Shown piece after piece: positions 24,283-32,764 of a stretch of DNA of 64,000 nucleotides (its first letter is position 1; every line of letters begins with the position of its first letter). The translations under genes were made by a program, and so were the position numbers. The notes under the pieces were generated by a model. It searched no databases. It saw nothing but the letters and a program-made list of their open reading frames with translations, and was not told the DNA's origin. The DNA lies in assembly GCA_021405325.1 (NCBI GenBank), contig QWII01000015.1, positions 124,001 to 188,000 of the forward strand, given 5' to 3'. The DNA is from Caldilinea sp. CFX5. GTDB taxonomy: Bacteria; Chloroflexota; Anaerolineae; Caldilineales; Caldilineaceae.

Positions 24283-26073
24283 CTACAGGGCAGTGAGCGT
24301 CCACTGCTGCGACGTGTTATTTTGCGCTGGCCGGGTAACAACCGCAAAGTCGTTAGCCGCATCTTCATGTGCGTCCAGGAAGCGGCCATTACTCATTTGC
24401 TGCACCGTGTAGCGATTGTTCCCCAAGGGACGCAGAATCCACCGTTGGGTATCATTATTCTGCGCGGTGCGGGTCACGGCGGCAAAGTCGTTGGTCGCAT
24501 TTTCATGCGCATCGAGGAAGCGGCCGTTGCTTTCTTGCCGAATGGTGTAAACGCCGGCCACAAAGGTGAGCTGCCAGCGCTGGGAGTCGTTATTTTGCGC
24601 CGGGCGGGTCACGGCGGCAAAGTCGTTGGCGGCATCTTCATGGGCATCCAGGAAGCGGTTATTGATCACTTGTTGAATCGTATATCGGTTGTCGCCCAAG
24701 GGATTGAGCCGCCAGCGTTGCGAATTGTTATTCTGCGCCGTGCGCGTGACCACCGCAAAATCGTTGGCCTCATTTTCATGAGCGTCCATAAAACGCGCCG
24801 TGTTCATTTGCTGGATCGTGAACTGATCATTGTTCTGATAGAGCAGCACCCAGCGTTGCGAATCGTTGTTCTGCGCCGTGCGGGTAACGACCGCAAAGTC
24901 ATTAGCGGCAGTTTCATGGGCATCCAGGAAGCGGTTGTTGAGAAGCTGGCGAATGGTATAGACGGCGCCAACGGGGGTGAGCCGCCACTGCTGCGAGTTG
25001 TTATTCTGCGGCGGGCGGGTGACCGCGGCAAAATCATTGGCCCCATTTTCATGGGCATCCAGGAAGCGGTTATTGACCACTTGTTGGAAAGTGAAGCGCC
25101 CTTGCAACAAATTGGGCACCAGATGGTCAAAGCGCGTGGTTTTGCTGCAATCCTCGCCACGGCAACCGTTTGTCGGACAGACGAGGGAAACCATGCAGGA
25201 GCCGTTCAGCACAAAGTCCGTCTCACCCCGCACGAGAATCCCTTCGACGGTATGCGTATTGGCGTTAAAGACGGGCGAACCCGAATTACCGCCATAGGTG
25301 TCTAAATTCGCCACGAAAAATTCGGTCGGTGTGTTGTCGCGCACATTGGCGCCGGGTGCATATTTGATCGGCAACCCAACCGGATGACCAATCACATAGA
25401 CCGCCTGGTTGGCGCCAATCGTGCCGGCGCGGCGGATGGTGGTAATGCGGTGATTCGTTACGGGGCGATCCAGCCTGACAAGCGTCCAATCGGCGTTGTC
25501 GGCATTGGTCAGCCGGTGATCGATGACGCTGGCCCCGCGGTAAATCTCGCTGTTGCTGATCGTGGTTTGGGCGTTAGCGGCATTGGTCATGCGATAGCCA
25601 AAGACAAAGCGCGTATTGGTGACATTCCCCGCATTGACGCAATGACCAGCCGTCGCCACAATATCCGGCGCCACCAGAAAGCCGGAACAAAAGGCCCCTA
25701 TCGGCTGGTTGCGAAAAGGCTCGGTGGCGCAAAGATTTTGCTGCACACCAAAATTCTGGGTCTGTAAGGTCGATGTGCCATTCCCGTTATCCGTAATCGC
25801 GCCGGCTTGCCACAGGCTGACGACCGAATCAGCACTGTCCAAGATGGCCTGATCGGCTACGGTGAAGAGATCTTGCCGATTGTCAACCCCATAAATAACC
25901 TTTTGTCGGGCAACCACATTTGCCAAAATCTGGGCGGTATCAATATCGGCGAGCGGGCCAGGAGTAGCGGCCGGCGCGCTGGCTGGGGCCGCGTGTGTCG
26001 CCGCGCCGCGTACACGTAATTCCTCCACAAGCTCTTCCAATGGCATGGCGTCCAACAATTGCTCATGTTGCAT
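24283..26073 (-). CDS. Trypsin-like serine protease with six lectin-like repeats
   Basis: A 596-residue protein from ATG 26073 (AAAGGA upstream). The N-terminus (MQHEQLLDAMPLEELVEELRV) is a short acidic helix, not a signal peptide. A chymotrypsin-fold S1 domain follows: TAGHC (His144), DWTLVRLD (Asp195) and GGNSGSP (Ser265). From about residue 327 six near-identical repeats of about 45 residues occur, each with a RFLDAHENxANDFAVVTR and AQNNDSQRW core. Six units would make two beta-trefoils of three. A cytosolic protease with glycan- or surface-binding repeats is inferred; export by another route cannot be excluded. The small gene 55 bases upstream on the same strand may be co-transcribed. Confidence 0.85.
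   Translation of the reverse strand: MQHEQLLDAMPLEELVEELRVRGAATHAAPASAPAATPGPLADIDTAQILANVVARQKVIYGVDNRQDLFTVADQAILDSADSVVSLWQAGAITDNGNGTSTLQTQNFGVQQNLCATEPFRNQPIGAFCSGFLVAPDIVATAGHCVNAGNVTNTRFVFGYRMTNAANAQTTISNSEIYRGASVIDHRLTNADNADWTLVRLDRPVTNHRITTIRRAGTIGANQAVYVIGHPVGLPIKYAPGANVRDNTPTEFFVANLDTYGGNSGSPVFNANTHTVEGILVRGETDFVLNGSCMVSLVCPTNGCRGEDCSKTTRFDHLVPNLLQGRFTFQQVVNNRFLDAHENGANDFAAVTRPPQNNNSQQWRLTPVGAVYTIRQLLNNRFLDAHETAANDFAVVTRTAQNNDSQRWVLLYQNNDQFTIQQMNTARFMDAHENEANDFAVVTRTAQNNNSQRWRLNPLGDNRYTIQQVINNRFLDAHEDAANDFAAVTRPAQNNDSQRWQLTFVAGVYTIRQESNGRFLDAHENATNDFAAVTRTAQNNDTQRWILRPLGNNRYTVQQMSNGRFLDAHEDAANDFAVVTRPAQNNTSQQWTLTAL
24286..25095 (-). repeat. Six tandem coding repeats of about 135 bp
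   Basis: These encode the six lectin-like units of the protease. Unit boundaries are clearest at the recurring codons for FLDAHE and QNN(D/N)SQ(R/Q)W. DNA similarity between units is high enough to open a long antisense frame (24271-25305 on the plus strand), which is judged spurious. Confidence 0.85.
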
Positions 26074-26128
26074 AGTTCGTTTCCTTTCAAGAACAGTAGG
26101 TATCGTACAGCCTTCGGGGTATACAGCC

Positions 26129-26419
26129 TTAGCGTGCTTCACGCATTTCCTGAAACTTAAACTGTTCAGCCCCCACAATGGTAATCGTCAGGACGTACTT
26201 ACATACAATGCCTCCTTCCAGACGTATGTCAAGGGTAAATTCGCGGCGGGGCGGATAGGTCTTGATGAGATAATCCTCCAGCTTGACAGCGATGATGTAC
26301 GGCTGGGCCTGGAGCCATGCTGTCAGTTCATCCAGCTTGTGGACACGCTGCGTAACCGTGGCAACCGCGGTTTGCAACGCTTCAACTTTGTCGATCGGTA
26401 GAAAATTTTCAGCCATCAT
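26129..26419 (-). CDS. Small uncharacterised protein upstream of the protease
   Basis: A 96-residue soluble protein with a helical first half (KVEALQTAVATVTQRVHKLDELTAWL) and a strand-rich second half (FTLDIRLEGGIVCKYVLTITIVG). I do not recognise the family. GGGAGGG abuts the two consecutive ATGs (26414-26419), so either could start. It is 55 bases from the protease on the same strand, and such pairs of a small protein with a trypsin-like protease are reminiscent of predicted effector/trypsin conflict systems. That link is inference only. Confidence 0.5.
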   Translation of the reverse strand: MMAENFLPIDKVEALQTAVATVTQRVHKLDELTAWLQAQPYIIAVKLEDYLIKTYPPRREFTLDIRLEGGIVCKYVLTITIVGAEQFKFQEMREAR

Positions 26420-26432
26420 CCCTCCCTACCTT

Positions 26433-26509
26433 GATTTGCCACCCTGATTTGCCACCCTGATTTGCCACCCTGATTTGCCACCCTGATTTGCCACCCTGAT
26501 TTGCCTACG
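26433..26509. repeat. 13-bp tandem repeat, five full copies plus a partial
   Basis: The unit GATTTGCCACCCT repeats at 26433, 26446, 26459, 26472 and 26485; a sixth copy is cut after GATTTGCC. It lies just upstream of the gene at 26129-26419, within its likely promoter/leader. There are no unique spacers, so it is not CRISPR. Confidence 0.9.
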
Positions 26510-26567
26510 TCAATATGAACGCTGGCCGCGGCAAATTTCCAGGATTGATGCTTGCCAATCATGCGGA

Positions 26568-27602
26568 TTAGTCGTGAATTTGTGGGTTGGCGGCGAGGAT
26601 TGCCTCTGCCACGCTCCATAATTGTGGTAGAAACGCCTGGAGTTGCTCACCGCGTTGTTGTAGATCGGCAAATGATAGTATGCCGAGATCGGCGAGCAGG
26701 CGTTGAAAGCCGGGCATAAATGGCGCGTACTGTTCCGGCGCATCGTGGTGCAGCACTTTCAGACAGCGGGCATAGGTGGCGACGATCCAGAAGATGGCTT
26801 CGCGGTGGAGACCCTGCTCGATCAACTCCTGGCTGCCCTCAATGGCAATGGGGCGCGATAGGTCGTTGAGATCGGAGGCAAAAAAGAAGGGGGTTTTGAT
26901 CACCGTCTTGGCAACATCAAAGACGGTTGTGAGCGCAGTCAAATGCCCTTCTACTTGCGCCCTCTCCAGCTTTGCACAACCGAGTAAATCCAACAGACGT
27001 TCGTGAAAAGCTAAATGTCCGTACTCCGCCAATAGTTCACGCACGGTCACATAGCGTCGGCGCACGGTTGGGTTGCGTAGACCGGCCACCAACAGCACAT
27101 GGGTGGTCACACCAGTGGCAAAGAGCCAGGTCATCACCTGATCATGGAAGGGATCGTCGGCCTTGATTGAGGCCAGATTGCGCAGAATCCGGTTGCGCGC
27201 ATCTTCACAGCGCCGGTAGACCCACTGCCGTTTGGCATAGCCTGCCGCCACGGCCACTTGCAATTGAGTCAGCATCCCGGTCGGATCAGCGATCACGCTG
27301 GCGTTGTGAAAACTGCCCGCGAGGTGGTATTGACCCAGCACCACCTCCGCCGAACGTAGTTGGTCACTGGGCAAGTAAGAAACTTCGAGCAAGACGCCCT
27401 GGTACAAAAACTTGCCCAGCTTAACCGCCGGCGGATCGGCAAAGACGACCATAATGTCCAGGTCCGAGGTTGCCGGCAGAATGGCGTCATCGGGCAGCCA
27501 GTTGGTCGAGCCGTGGTAGAAGGCGCCGGCAAAGCCGGGAAATTTCTCGGCTGCTTCCGATACCCACTGGCTTGCTACAGCTTTGGCGGTTTTGACAAGC
27601 AT
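26568..27602 (-). CDS. Nucleotidyltransferase-like protein with helical C-terminus
   Basis: A 344-residue protein starting MLVKTAKAVASQWV at ATG 27602. An N-terminal pol-beta-like nucleotidyltransferase domain is indicated by YHGSTNWLPDD followed by SDLDIMVVF, the GS...DxD metal-binding pattern. A helical C-terminal half (from about residue 140) resembles the substrate-binding domains of KNTase/streptomycin adenylyltransferase-type proteins. The substrate is unknown: it could be a small molecule, tRNA or protein (MNT-HEPN type). Transcribed on its own, with the 13-bp repeat beyond its 3' end. Confidence 0.65.
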   Translation of the reverse strand: MLVKTAKAVASQWVSEAAEKFPGFAGAFYHGSTNWLPDDAILPATSDLDIMVVFADPPAVKLGKFLYQGVLLEVSYLPSDQLRSAEVVLGQYHLAGSFHNASVIADPTGMLTQLQVAVAAGYAKRQWVYRRCEDARNRILRNLASIKADDPFHDQVMTWLFATGVTTHVLLVAGLRNPTVRRRYVTVRELLAEYGHLAFHERLLDLLGCAKLERAQVEGHLTALTTVFDVAKTVIKTPFFFASDLNDLSRPIAIEGSQELIEQGLHREAIFWIVATYARCLKVLHHDAPEQYAPFMPGFQRLLADLGILSFADLQQRGEQLQAFLPQLWSVAEAILAANPQIHD

Positions 27603-27650
27603 AAAGCTTCTTTCCAATTTACCTTACTAATGATCGGTTAGTCATCAAAA

Positions 27651-27902
27651 TTAGTCAACAATGGCCTGATAGGTCAACACCCGCAACGCCCGCCGCACCG
27701 GGTAACTCGACGAGGGCATCAATTGCGTCATGAAATTGACAAACTGCTCCTCCACCGGATCGACCCAGAAGGTGGTGCTGGCCGCGCCGCCCCAGGCAAA
27801 TTCACCCGGCGAGCCGCGAATCTGCGCCTTGGCCCGGTCGAGCATGACCGCGCCGCCCAGGCCAAAGCCGATGCCGTCATAGGGGGTTTCGACCCATGTC
27901 AA
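27651..27902 (-). pseudogene. C-terminal remnant of a class C beta-lactamase-family serine hydrolase
   Basis: An open frame of 83 codons whose product (FGLGGAVMLDR, EFAWGGAASTTFWVDP, FVNFMTQLMPS) matches the last part of EstB/class C beta-lactamase-like esterases, including the WGGAAST block. The catalytic SxxK and YxN parts are absent, since sequence beyond 27902 is already the end of another gene. It has no ribosome-binding site. A deletion or replacement has removed the first three quarters of the gene. Confidence 0.7.
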
Positions 27903-27915
27903 TCTCTGCTACCCC

Positions 27916-29055
27916 CTACGGCAGGTAAAAGGTTTCCACAACCTGTGCGCCTTCGATCCTGAGTGTATAGCTAATGGGGAAGGTGGCTTGCGTGCTGTAA
28001 ATCACGACCGTGTAGGGCGCCGTATCGACGGCCCGAAAACCGGCGACCCGTTCGTTGCTCATGCTGCGAAAGACCGCTTTGCCGGTCGTGAGCGCCAGCG
28101 TATCCGGCTCGGCGCCCGTCAAGTATTGGCGAAAGCCGACCTCATCAAAGACCCAGAAATTCAGACCGGTTGCGTCTGCCGGCGCCATCGTTGCGACATC
28201 AGCCGGCGCCAGGCGCAAGAGTAATTGCGCATTCACCTTGTGCGGTTTGAGCCGTATGAGTTGTTGTGCGTGTGGTGTGGCCAGTGTTCCCTTGATGGTT
28301 AGCTCGCGTTTATTACGCCCCAAACTGGTGCGCGCCGCCGGGCGGATGGCAGGCGTTGGTGATTGGATTGGTGTCATTACCGGTGTTGGGGGCGGTGTTG
28401 GGAGCGTCGTCACTGTTAAGGTGTTGATGGTGTCAACCATGGTTGTTTCGGTGAAGGCGGCAGTTGTGACCAATGGTGTTGGCGTCAGCACAACTGCGGC
28501 TGTGTTGACCGGCGCCGACTGAGGCGGCGGGTCAAGCACCGTGACTTGATGCGCGCCATCGGTTACAAAACCATTGGTGACACGTAAGGTGAAGGTGGCG
28601 GCTTGCGGCGATTCATTGAGAAGGACAAGGGCGTAGGTCGCCCAGCCGGTGGCGCGAAAGCCGGCGCCAACCACATTGTCCGGGGTGGAAAGAGCAAAAT
28701 TGGCGCTGCCGGCTGCCAGCGCCAGTGCGCTAAAGGATCCGTCTTCTTCACCCAATCGGCGTAACTGTTGCTCATCAAAAATAAAGAAGTTTAGCCCATG
28801 ATTGGCCGGCAAGAGGCGATCCCACTCAACCAGCACCGTAATCTGGGCGTCAGCAAATTCCGGTTCTAACCCCAGCCAGATCTGGGCATAGGCGTCGCCT
28901 GGCAACAGGCCTTGTACAGCGCGGGTGCGCACAGGCTCAGCCCTTGGGGCAGCCATCCCACGCTTTTGATGTAAGAGCAGCAATGTGCTGAAAAGAAAGA
29001 GCGGAAGAATAACAATAAGCATCGCTTTATAAATCAAGGTGCGCAAGGCGGTCAT
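27916..29055 (-). CDS. Secreted two-domain protein with internal duplication
   Basis: A 379-residue exported protein; start ATG 29055 follows GGGA. The signal segment is a long hydrophobic stretch (MLIVILPLFLFSTLLLL, residues about 11-27). Two related beta-rich domains of about 120 residues follow: one contains LNFFIFDEQQLRRL...GAGFRATGWATYALVL, the other LNFWVFDEVGFRQYL...AGFRAVDTAPYTVVIY. They are joined by a Thr/Pro-rich linker (TPTPLVTT, TPPPTPV). It ends in VVETFYLP, like the LYLP end of the protein at 8022. A cell-surface or envelope role is inferred; no family name known to me. Confidence 0.65.
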   Translation of the reverse strand: MTALRTLIYKAMLIVILPLFLFSTLLLLHQKRGMAAPRAEPVRTRAVQGLLPGDAYAQIWLGLEPEFADAQITVLVEWDRLLPANHGLNFFIFDEQQLRRLGEEDGSFSALALAAGSANFALSTPDNVVGAGFRATGWATYALVLLNESPQAATFTLRVTNGFVTDGAHQVTVLDPPPQSAPVNTAAVVLTPTPLVTTAAFTETTMVDTINTLTVTTLPTPPPTPVMTPIQSPTPAIRPAARTSLGRNKRELTIKGTLATPHAQQLIRLKPHKVNAQLLLRLAPADVATMAPADATGLNFWVFDEVGFRQYLTGAEPDTLALTTGKAVFRSMSNERVAGFRAVDTAPYTVVIYSTQATFPISYTLRIEGAQVVETFYLP

Positions 29056-29470
29056 GAATTTCCCATTTCTTCTGATCCAGGCTACGCTACTCATCCAAGT
29101 GGCAAGCTCTTGCTAAAGAATCAATGTGGGGGCATTACAGGAAAGAAAGTTATTATAAGGATGTCTCGGTTTGGCGTCAAACGGTGTTCGGCATAAACGG
29201 GTAGAAAATGTGAGAAATTTCAGCTCTATTGCGCAAAAGTAGCCCAATCGTTTACGAAGCGTAAGCAAATCATCTTCTACTCTATCAGGCTTGACGCACC
29301 CGGCAATTATCAGTAGAATGCAGAGGTGTATAACCAAGACCGAAGCTGTTCTTCCCTGTAGCCGGGCCAAATTGTTCTGTGGATACGCTCCTCCGGCTGC
29401 GTAAAGAATCGTTTTGGCCATAGCAACAGCACAACGACAGCCCAATTTCCAACCTGACCAAGCGATCACC
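29056..29470. other. Gene-free stretch upstream of dacA
   Basis: About 415 bases between two divergent genes for exported proteins. Apart from the putative promoter at 29291-29319, I see no gene, repeat or structured element; small open frames here lack ribosome-binding sites. Confidence 0.6.
29291..29319 (+). promoter_or_regulatory. Putative sigma-70 promoter for dacA
   Basis: TTGACG (29291-29296), 17 bases, TAGAAT (29314-29319), each one base off consensus. It would give a leader of about 145 bases before ATG 29471. Confidence 0.55.
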
Positions 29471-30619
29471 ATGTCGAGTCTGCTCTTTCTGAACCGGCCA
29501 ACGTGCATTCACCCCCTGCTCTGTTTGTGCTTTGGTCTACTGGCGCTGCCCTTCCTCACCGGTTTTGGGCCGCCCCAGTTGGTGGATCGTATCTATGTTC
29601 CCACCCAACGGGTTAAGGTTGGCGCTATCCAACCGCTGACCGCCGCGCGTCAGCTCCCGGAGCTTTCGGCGGAAGCCTATCTCCTCTACGATCTTGACGC
29701 CAACCAATTGTTGCTCACCCACAATATTCATGCCGCCCTGCCGCCGGCCAGCTTAACCAAGCTCATGACCGCCTTACTCGTCTTGGAGCAAGCTGATCTC
29801 ACCGCCGAAGTGACCATTGAGGGGAGCGACCTGGTTGGGGGCGCCACCATGGCGCTGCGCGCCGGCGAAACGCTCACGGTGGAACAGTTGCTCTGGGGGA
29901 TGTTGATTCCCAGCGGCAACGATGCGGCGACAGCTCTGGCGCGCCACGTTGCCGGTTCGTCGAACGCGTTTGTGGAATTGATGAATCAACGGGCGCAAGC
30001 GTTGGGCTTGGCCGCCAGCCATTTTGTCAACCCCCACGGTTTGGATGTTGCCGGCCATACGAGCAGCGCCGCTGATCTACTGCTCTTGACTCAATTGCTC
30101 TGGCGCTACCCGCTCTTCCGACAGATCGTGGCCGTCGCCACGACTGAAATCGCCGGCCATCAATTGCGCACCACTAACGAATTGCTTGGTCAGGACCATC
30201 GCATCAATGGCATCAAAACCGGCACAACCGACCGCGCTGGACAGTGTCTGGTCGCCGGTTTGCAACAAAATGGGCGTCAAGTCTTTATTATTGTCCTCAA
30301 CAGCCGTGACCGCTACGCCGACACCCAAGCGCTCTACAGCTATTACAATGCCAATTATGCCTGGTTTGACGGCCACCAGGCGGAGCTGACAACCCTCAAT
30401 CGCCTCTATGGTGACGACGGCAAAACCTGGTATCTGCGACCGGAGGGCAAGCCAACCGCCTGGCTTCTGCGTCGGGAAGATCTGGCGCGTCTGCGCAGTT
30501 ATCATCGCCTCCATTTGCCCAGTGCTGATCAACCCTGGCAGCCCGGTATGCCGGTGGGTGTGTTAGAATGGTGGCTGGATGATCGACTCATTGGCGCACA
30601 ATCGTTGATCTTCTGGTAG
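29471..30619 (+). CDS. D-alanyl-D-alanine carboxypeptidase (PBP5/DacA-like)
   Basis: Trims the terminal D-Ala from peptidoglycan stem peptides on the outer face of the membrane. ATG 29471 gives an N-terminal hydrophobic helix (LLCLCFGLLALPFLTG). The three active-site motifs of the S11 peptidases are all present: SxxK as SLTK (Ser94, Lys97), SxN as SGN (148-150) and KTG (249-251, IKTGTTDRAG). A C-terminal region after about residue 285 replaces the usual DacA C-terminal domain with a short basic stretch and no clear membrane helix. It is 382 residues and monocistronic. Confidence 0.9.
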   Translation: MSSLLFLNRPTCIHPLLCLCFGLLALPFLTGFGPPQLVDRIYVPTQRVKVGAIQPLTAARQLPELSAEAYLLYDLDANQLLLTHNIHAALPPASLTKLMTALLVLEQADLTAEVTIEGSDLVGGATMALRAGETLTVEQLLWGMLIPSGNDAATALARHVAGSSNAFVELMNQRAQALGLAASHFVNPHGLDVAGHTSSAADLLLLTQLLWRYPLFRQIVAVATTEIAGHQLRTTNELLGQDHRINGIKTGTTDRAGQCLVAGLQQNGRQVFIIVLNSRDRYADTQALYSYYNANYAWFDGHQAELTTLNRLYGDDGKTWYLRPEGKPTAWLLRREDLARLRSYHRLHLPSADQPWQPGMPVGVLEWWLDDRLIGAQSLIFW

Positions 30620-30760
30620 CAATGCACAAATCATCTCATCAGTCCGCAGTCGTATAGTCCAGAGTCCAGAGTCGGTCTGTGGCAATTCCAGTTTCGTTGG
30701 GGTTTACTGATACTGGCAAACTGTCGGTTTTTAGCGGATAATGGATAGTAATGATTTGTG

Positions 30761-30813
30761 ACGCTCTTTTTGCGCTTGGCAGGTGCTGCACCTGCCAAGC
30801 GCAAAAAGAGCGT
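30761..30813. terminator. Perfect 25-bp-stem hairpin in the leader of rluB
   Basis: Arms 30761-30785 and 30789-30813 are exact complements with a 3-nt loop. It ends 16 bases before the rluB start, and the right arm is followed by ATAAAAAGGAAA, containing the ribosome-binding site. It could end dacA transcription or control rluB. Confidence 0.65.
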
Positions 30814-30829
30814 ATAAAAAGGAAACTTT

Positions 30830-31771
30830 ATGCGTGAAGAACGATTACAGAAAATTTTAGCCGCAGCCGGGGTTGCCAGTCGGCGGGCTTGTGAAGAGTT
30901 GATTTTGGCCGGGCGGGTGAAGGTCAATGGCGTGACGGTGACCGAGCTGGGGACGAAGGTCGATCCAACCAACGTGCAGATTCAGGTCGATGGCAAACCG
31001 GTTCACCTACCGGCGCGCCATCAATACATCAAGCTGCACAAGCCACGCGGCGTCATCAGCGATATTGGCGGTGATCCGGGGGAGCGGGAAACCGTGGCCG
31101 ATCTCCTGCCGGAGGGTAGTCGGCGTCTCTTTCCGGTGGGGCGGCTCGATGTGCATAGCGAAGGCTTGATTCTCCTGACCGATGACGGTGAACTCGCCCA
31201 CAAGTTGACCCATCCCCGCTTTCAACATACCAAAACCTACTATGTGCTGGTGGCCGAACGTCCGACCGACCTGGCGCTCAACCAACTGCGCCGTGGCGTT
31301 GACCTGCCCGAAGGACGCACGGCGCCGGCGCAAGTGCGGGTGGTAGAGGCCCTACCCGCCGAATTGAATCTGAGCAAAGGGCCAACCGAAGGAGTCTGGC
31401 TGGAGATCATCTTGCGCGAAGGCAAAAAGCGCCAGATTCGTCACATGACCGCCGCTGTCGGCTACCCGACGCTGCGTCTGGTGCGCTGGGCGATTGGCCC
31501 GCTGACGCTGGGCGATCTCAAATTGCGCGAGGCCAAACCGCTTACCGGTCGCGAAGTGGCGGCGCTGCGCACGCTGGTCGGCTTCGCCAATCCGCTGCCG
31601 GGCCAGCAACGACAATCTCCCCAGCGCTCCCGGGATGATGCACCCCGTCCGGCGCGCTCAGGTGGCCCTGACCGTTCGCGGCGCACTCCCAGCCGACCAA
31701 CTGGCCGATCAACGGGGCGCCCCACCCCAAAACCAGGGAATCGCCCCCGCGGCAGACCCCAAGGTCGCTAA
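30830..31771 (+). CDS. rluB: Ribosomal large-subunit pseudouridine synthase B
   Basis: Converts a specific uridine of 23S rRNA (around U2605) to pseudouridine. An N-terminal S4 RNA-binding domain (RLQKILAAAGVASRRACEELI, residues 5-25) is followed by the RsuA/RluB catalytic core with nucleophile Asp107 in GRLDVHSEGLILLTDDG and KKRQIRHM later. After residue about 250 comes a 60-residue basic, disordered tail rich in Arg, Pro, Ser and Gly, longer than in E. coli RluB, that probably adds RNA affinity. RsuA/RluE-type specificity cannot be fully excluded. AAGGAAA precedes ATG 30830. Confidence 0.88.
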   Translation: MREERLQKILAAAGVASRRACEELILAGRVKVNGVTVTELGTKVDPTNVQIQVDGKPVHLPARHQYIKLHKPRGVISDIGGDPGERETVADLLPEGSRRLFPVGRLDVHSEGLILLTDDGELAHKLTHPRFQHTKTYYVLVAERPTDLALNQLRRGVDLPEGRTAPAQVRVVEALPAELNLSKGPTEGVWLEIILREGKKRQIRHMTAAVGYPTLRLVRWAIGPLTLGDLKLREAKPLTGREVAALRTLVGFANPLPGQQRQSPQRSRDDAPRPARSGGPDRSRRTPSRPTGRSTGRPTPKPGNRPRGRPQGR

Positions 31772-31774
31772 AAA

Positions 31775-31835
31775 GTAACGATTCGGCCCGCGCACAGCCG
31801 GTCCGTGATCGGCTGTGCGCGGGCCGAATCGTTAC
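31775..31835. terminator. Perfect 26-bp-stem hairpin between rluB and cmk
   Basis: Arms 31775-31800 and 31810-31835 are exact complements, GC-rich, with a 9-nt loop, just after the rluB stop. A terminator role is likely, although no U-tract follows. Confidence 0.7.
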
Positions 31836-31883
31836 GCAAAAAATCAGTAAAATTTCGAGTCCTATCCCAACCACAAAAAGATC

Positions 31884-32663
31884 ATGCACGAATTATCAAC
31901 TTATTCTGCGGATGAAATCGCTGAGGGATTGGCAGCGCTGCGCGCGTTACAGCCTGCCATTATTGCCATTGATGGCCCCGCTGCCGCCGGGAAAAGCACC
32001 ATTGGTTATCAGTTGGCGCAACAACTCAATTTCCTTTACTTTGATACGGGTATCATGTATCGCGCCGTCACTTACGCCGCCTTAGAACGGGGGGTGGATC
32101 TGCATGATGCGGCTGTGATCGGCGCCCTGGCCCAGGCCATTCAGATCGACATCACCCCGACGCCGCCCGAACAGGCGCATGAACGGCTGGTCAATGTCCT
32201 GGTTGATCAGGTGGATGTCAGCGGCCGGCTTCGCACCGGCGAGGTGGATCGCAATGTCTCGACGATCAGCGCCTATGCCGCGGTGCGCGAGGCGTTGAGC
32301 CAACAACAGCGCCGCATTGCGCAGCGCTATGGCAGCGGCGCCGCCGAACGTCCCGGCATCGTTATGGTCGGACGCGATATCGGCACCGTCATCCTGCCGG
32401 ATGCGCCGCTCAAGATTTACATGGAAGCGACCATCGCTGAACGCGCCCGCCGCCGCTACTGTGAATTGCGCAGTAAGGGGCGCAAGGTCTCCGTCGCCCA
32501 AATCCTGGATGAATTGAAGCAACGGGATAAGCTAGACAGCGAACGGGCGCATTCACCGTTGCGTCCTGCCGCAGATGCTGTTATCATTGACACATCCGAT
32601 CTCTCGACGGAGGAAGTGATACACGAGATTTTAGCAATCGCCCATAACCGGATTCAGCAGTGA
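31884..32663 (+). CDS. cmk: Cytidylate kinase
   Basis: Phosphorylates CMP and dCMP with ATP. It has 259 residues with an N-terminal extension of about 25 residues before the P-loop GPAAAGKST (31-39), then YFDTGIMYRAVTYAAL, VGRDIGTVILPDAPLKIYMEA and RARRRYCELRSKG (the LID/Arg region), KLDSERAHSPLRPAADAVIID and a closing helix. All expected motifs are present. No strong ribosome-binding site is seen before ATG 31884. Confidence 0.93.
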   Translation: MHELSTYSADEIAEGLAALRALQPAIIAIDGPAAAGKSTIGYQLAQQLNFLYFDTGIMYRAVTYAALERGVDLHDAAVIGALAQAIQIDITPTPPEQAHERLVNVLVDQVDVSGRLRTGEVDRNVSTISAYAAVREALSQQQRRIAQRYGSGAAERPGIVMVGRDIGTVILPDAPLKIYMEATIAERARRRYCELRSKGRKVSVAQILDELKQRDKLDSERAHSPLRPAADAVIIDTSDLSTEEVIHEILAIAHNRIQQ

Positions 32664-32669
32664 TCAAAC

Positions 32670-32724
32670 ATTACACAGATTACACAGATTACAGGAAAGC
32701 AAATCTGCCTAATCTGCGTAACCT
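32670..32724. repeat. Hairpin with 9-bp-unit arms (ATTACACAG)
   Basis: Left ATTACACAG x2 plus ATTACAGG; right AATCTGCCT, AATCTGCGT, AACC. Same design as the 8-bp-unit hairpins but with period 9. It lies between cmk and the E1 alpha gene. Confidence 0.7.
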
Positions 32725-32764
32725 TTGAACATAAAATTCATGCAGCAAGAGAAGATCAGGAACC

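Noticed and set aside
24271..25305. 344-codon plus-strand frame opposite the protease repeats
   Set aside because: It mirrors the tandem repeats of the real minus-strand gene, which has catalytic motifs and a ribosome-binding site.
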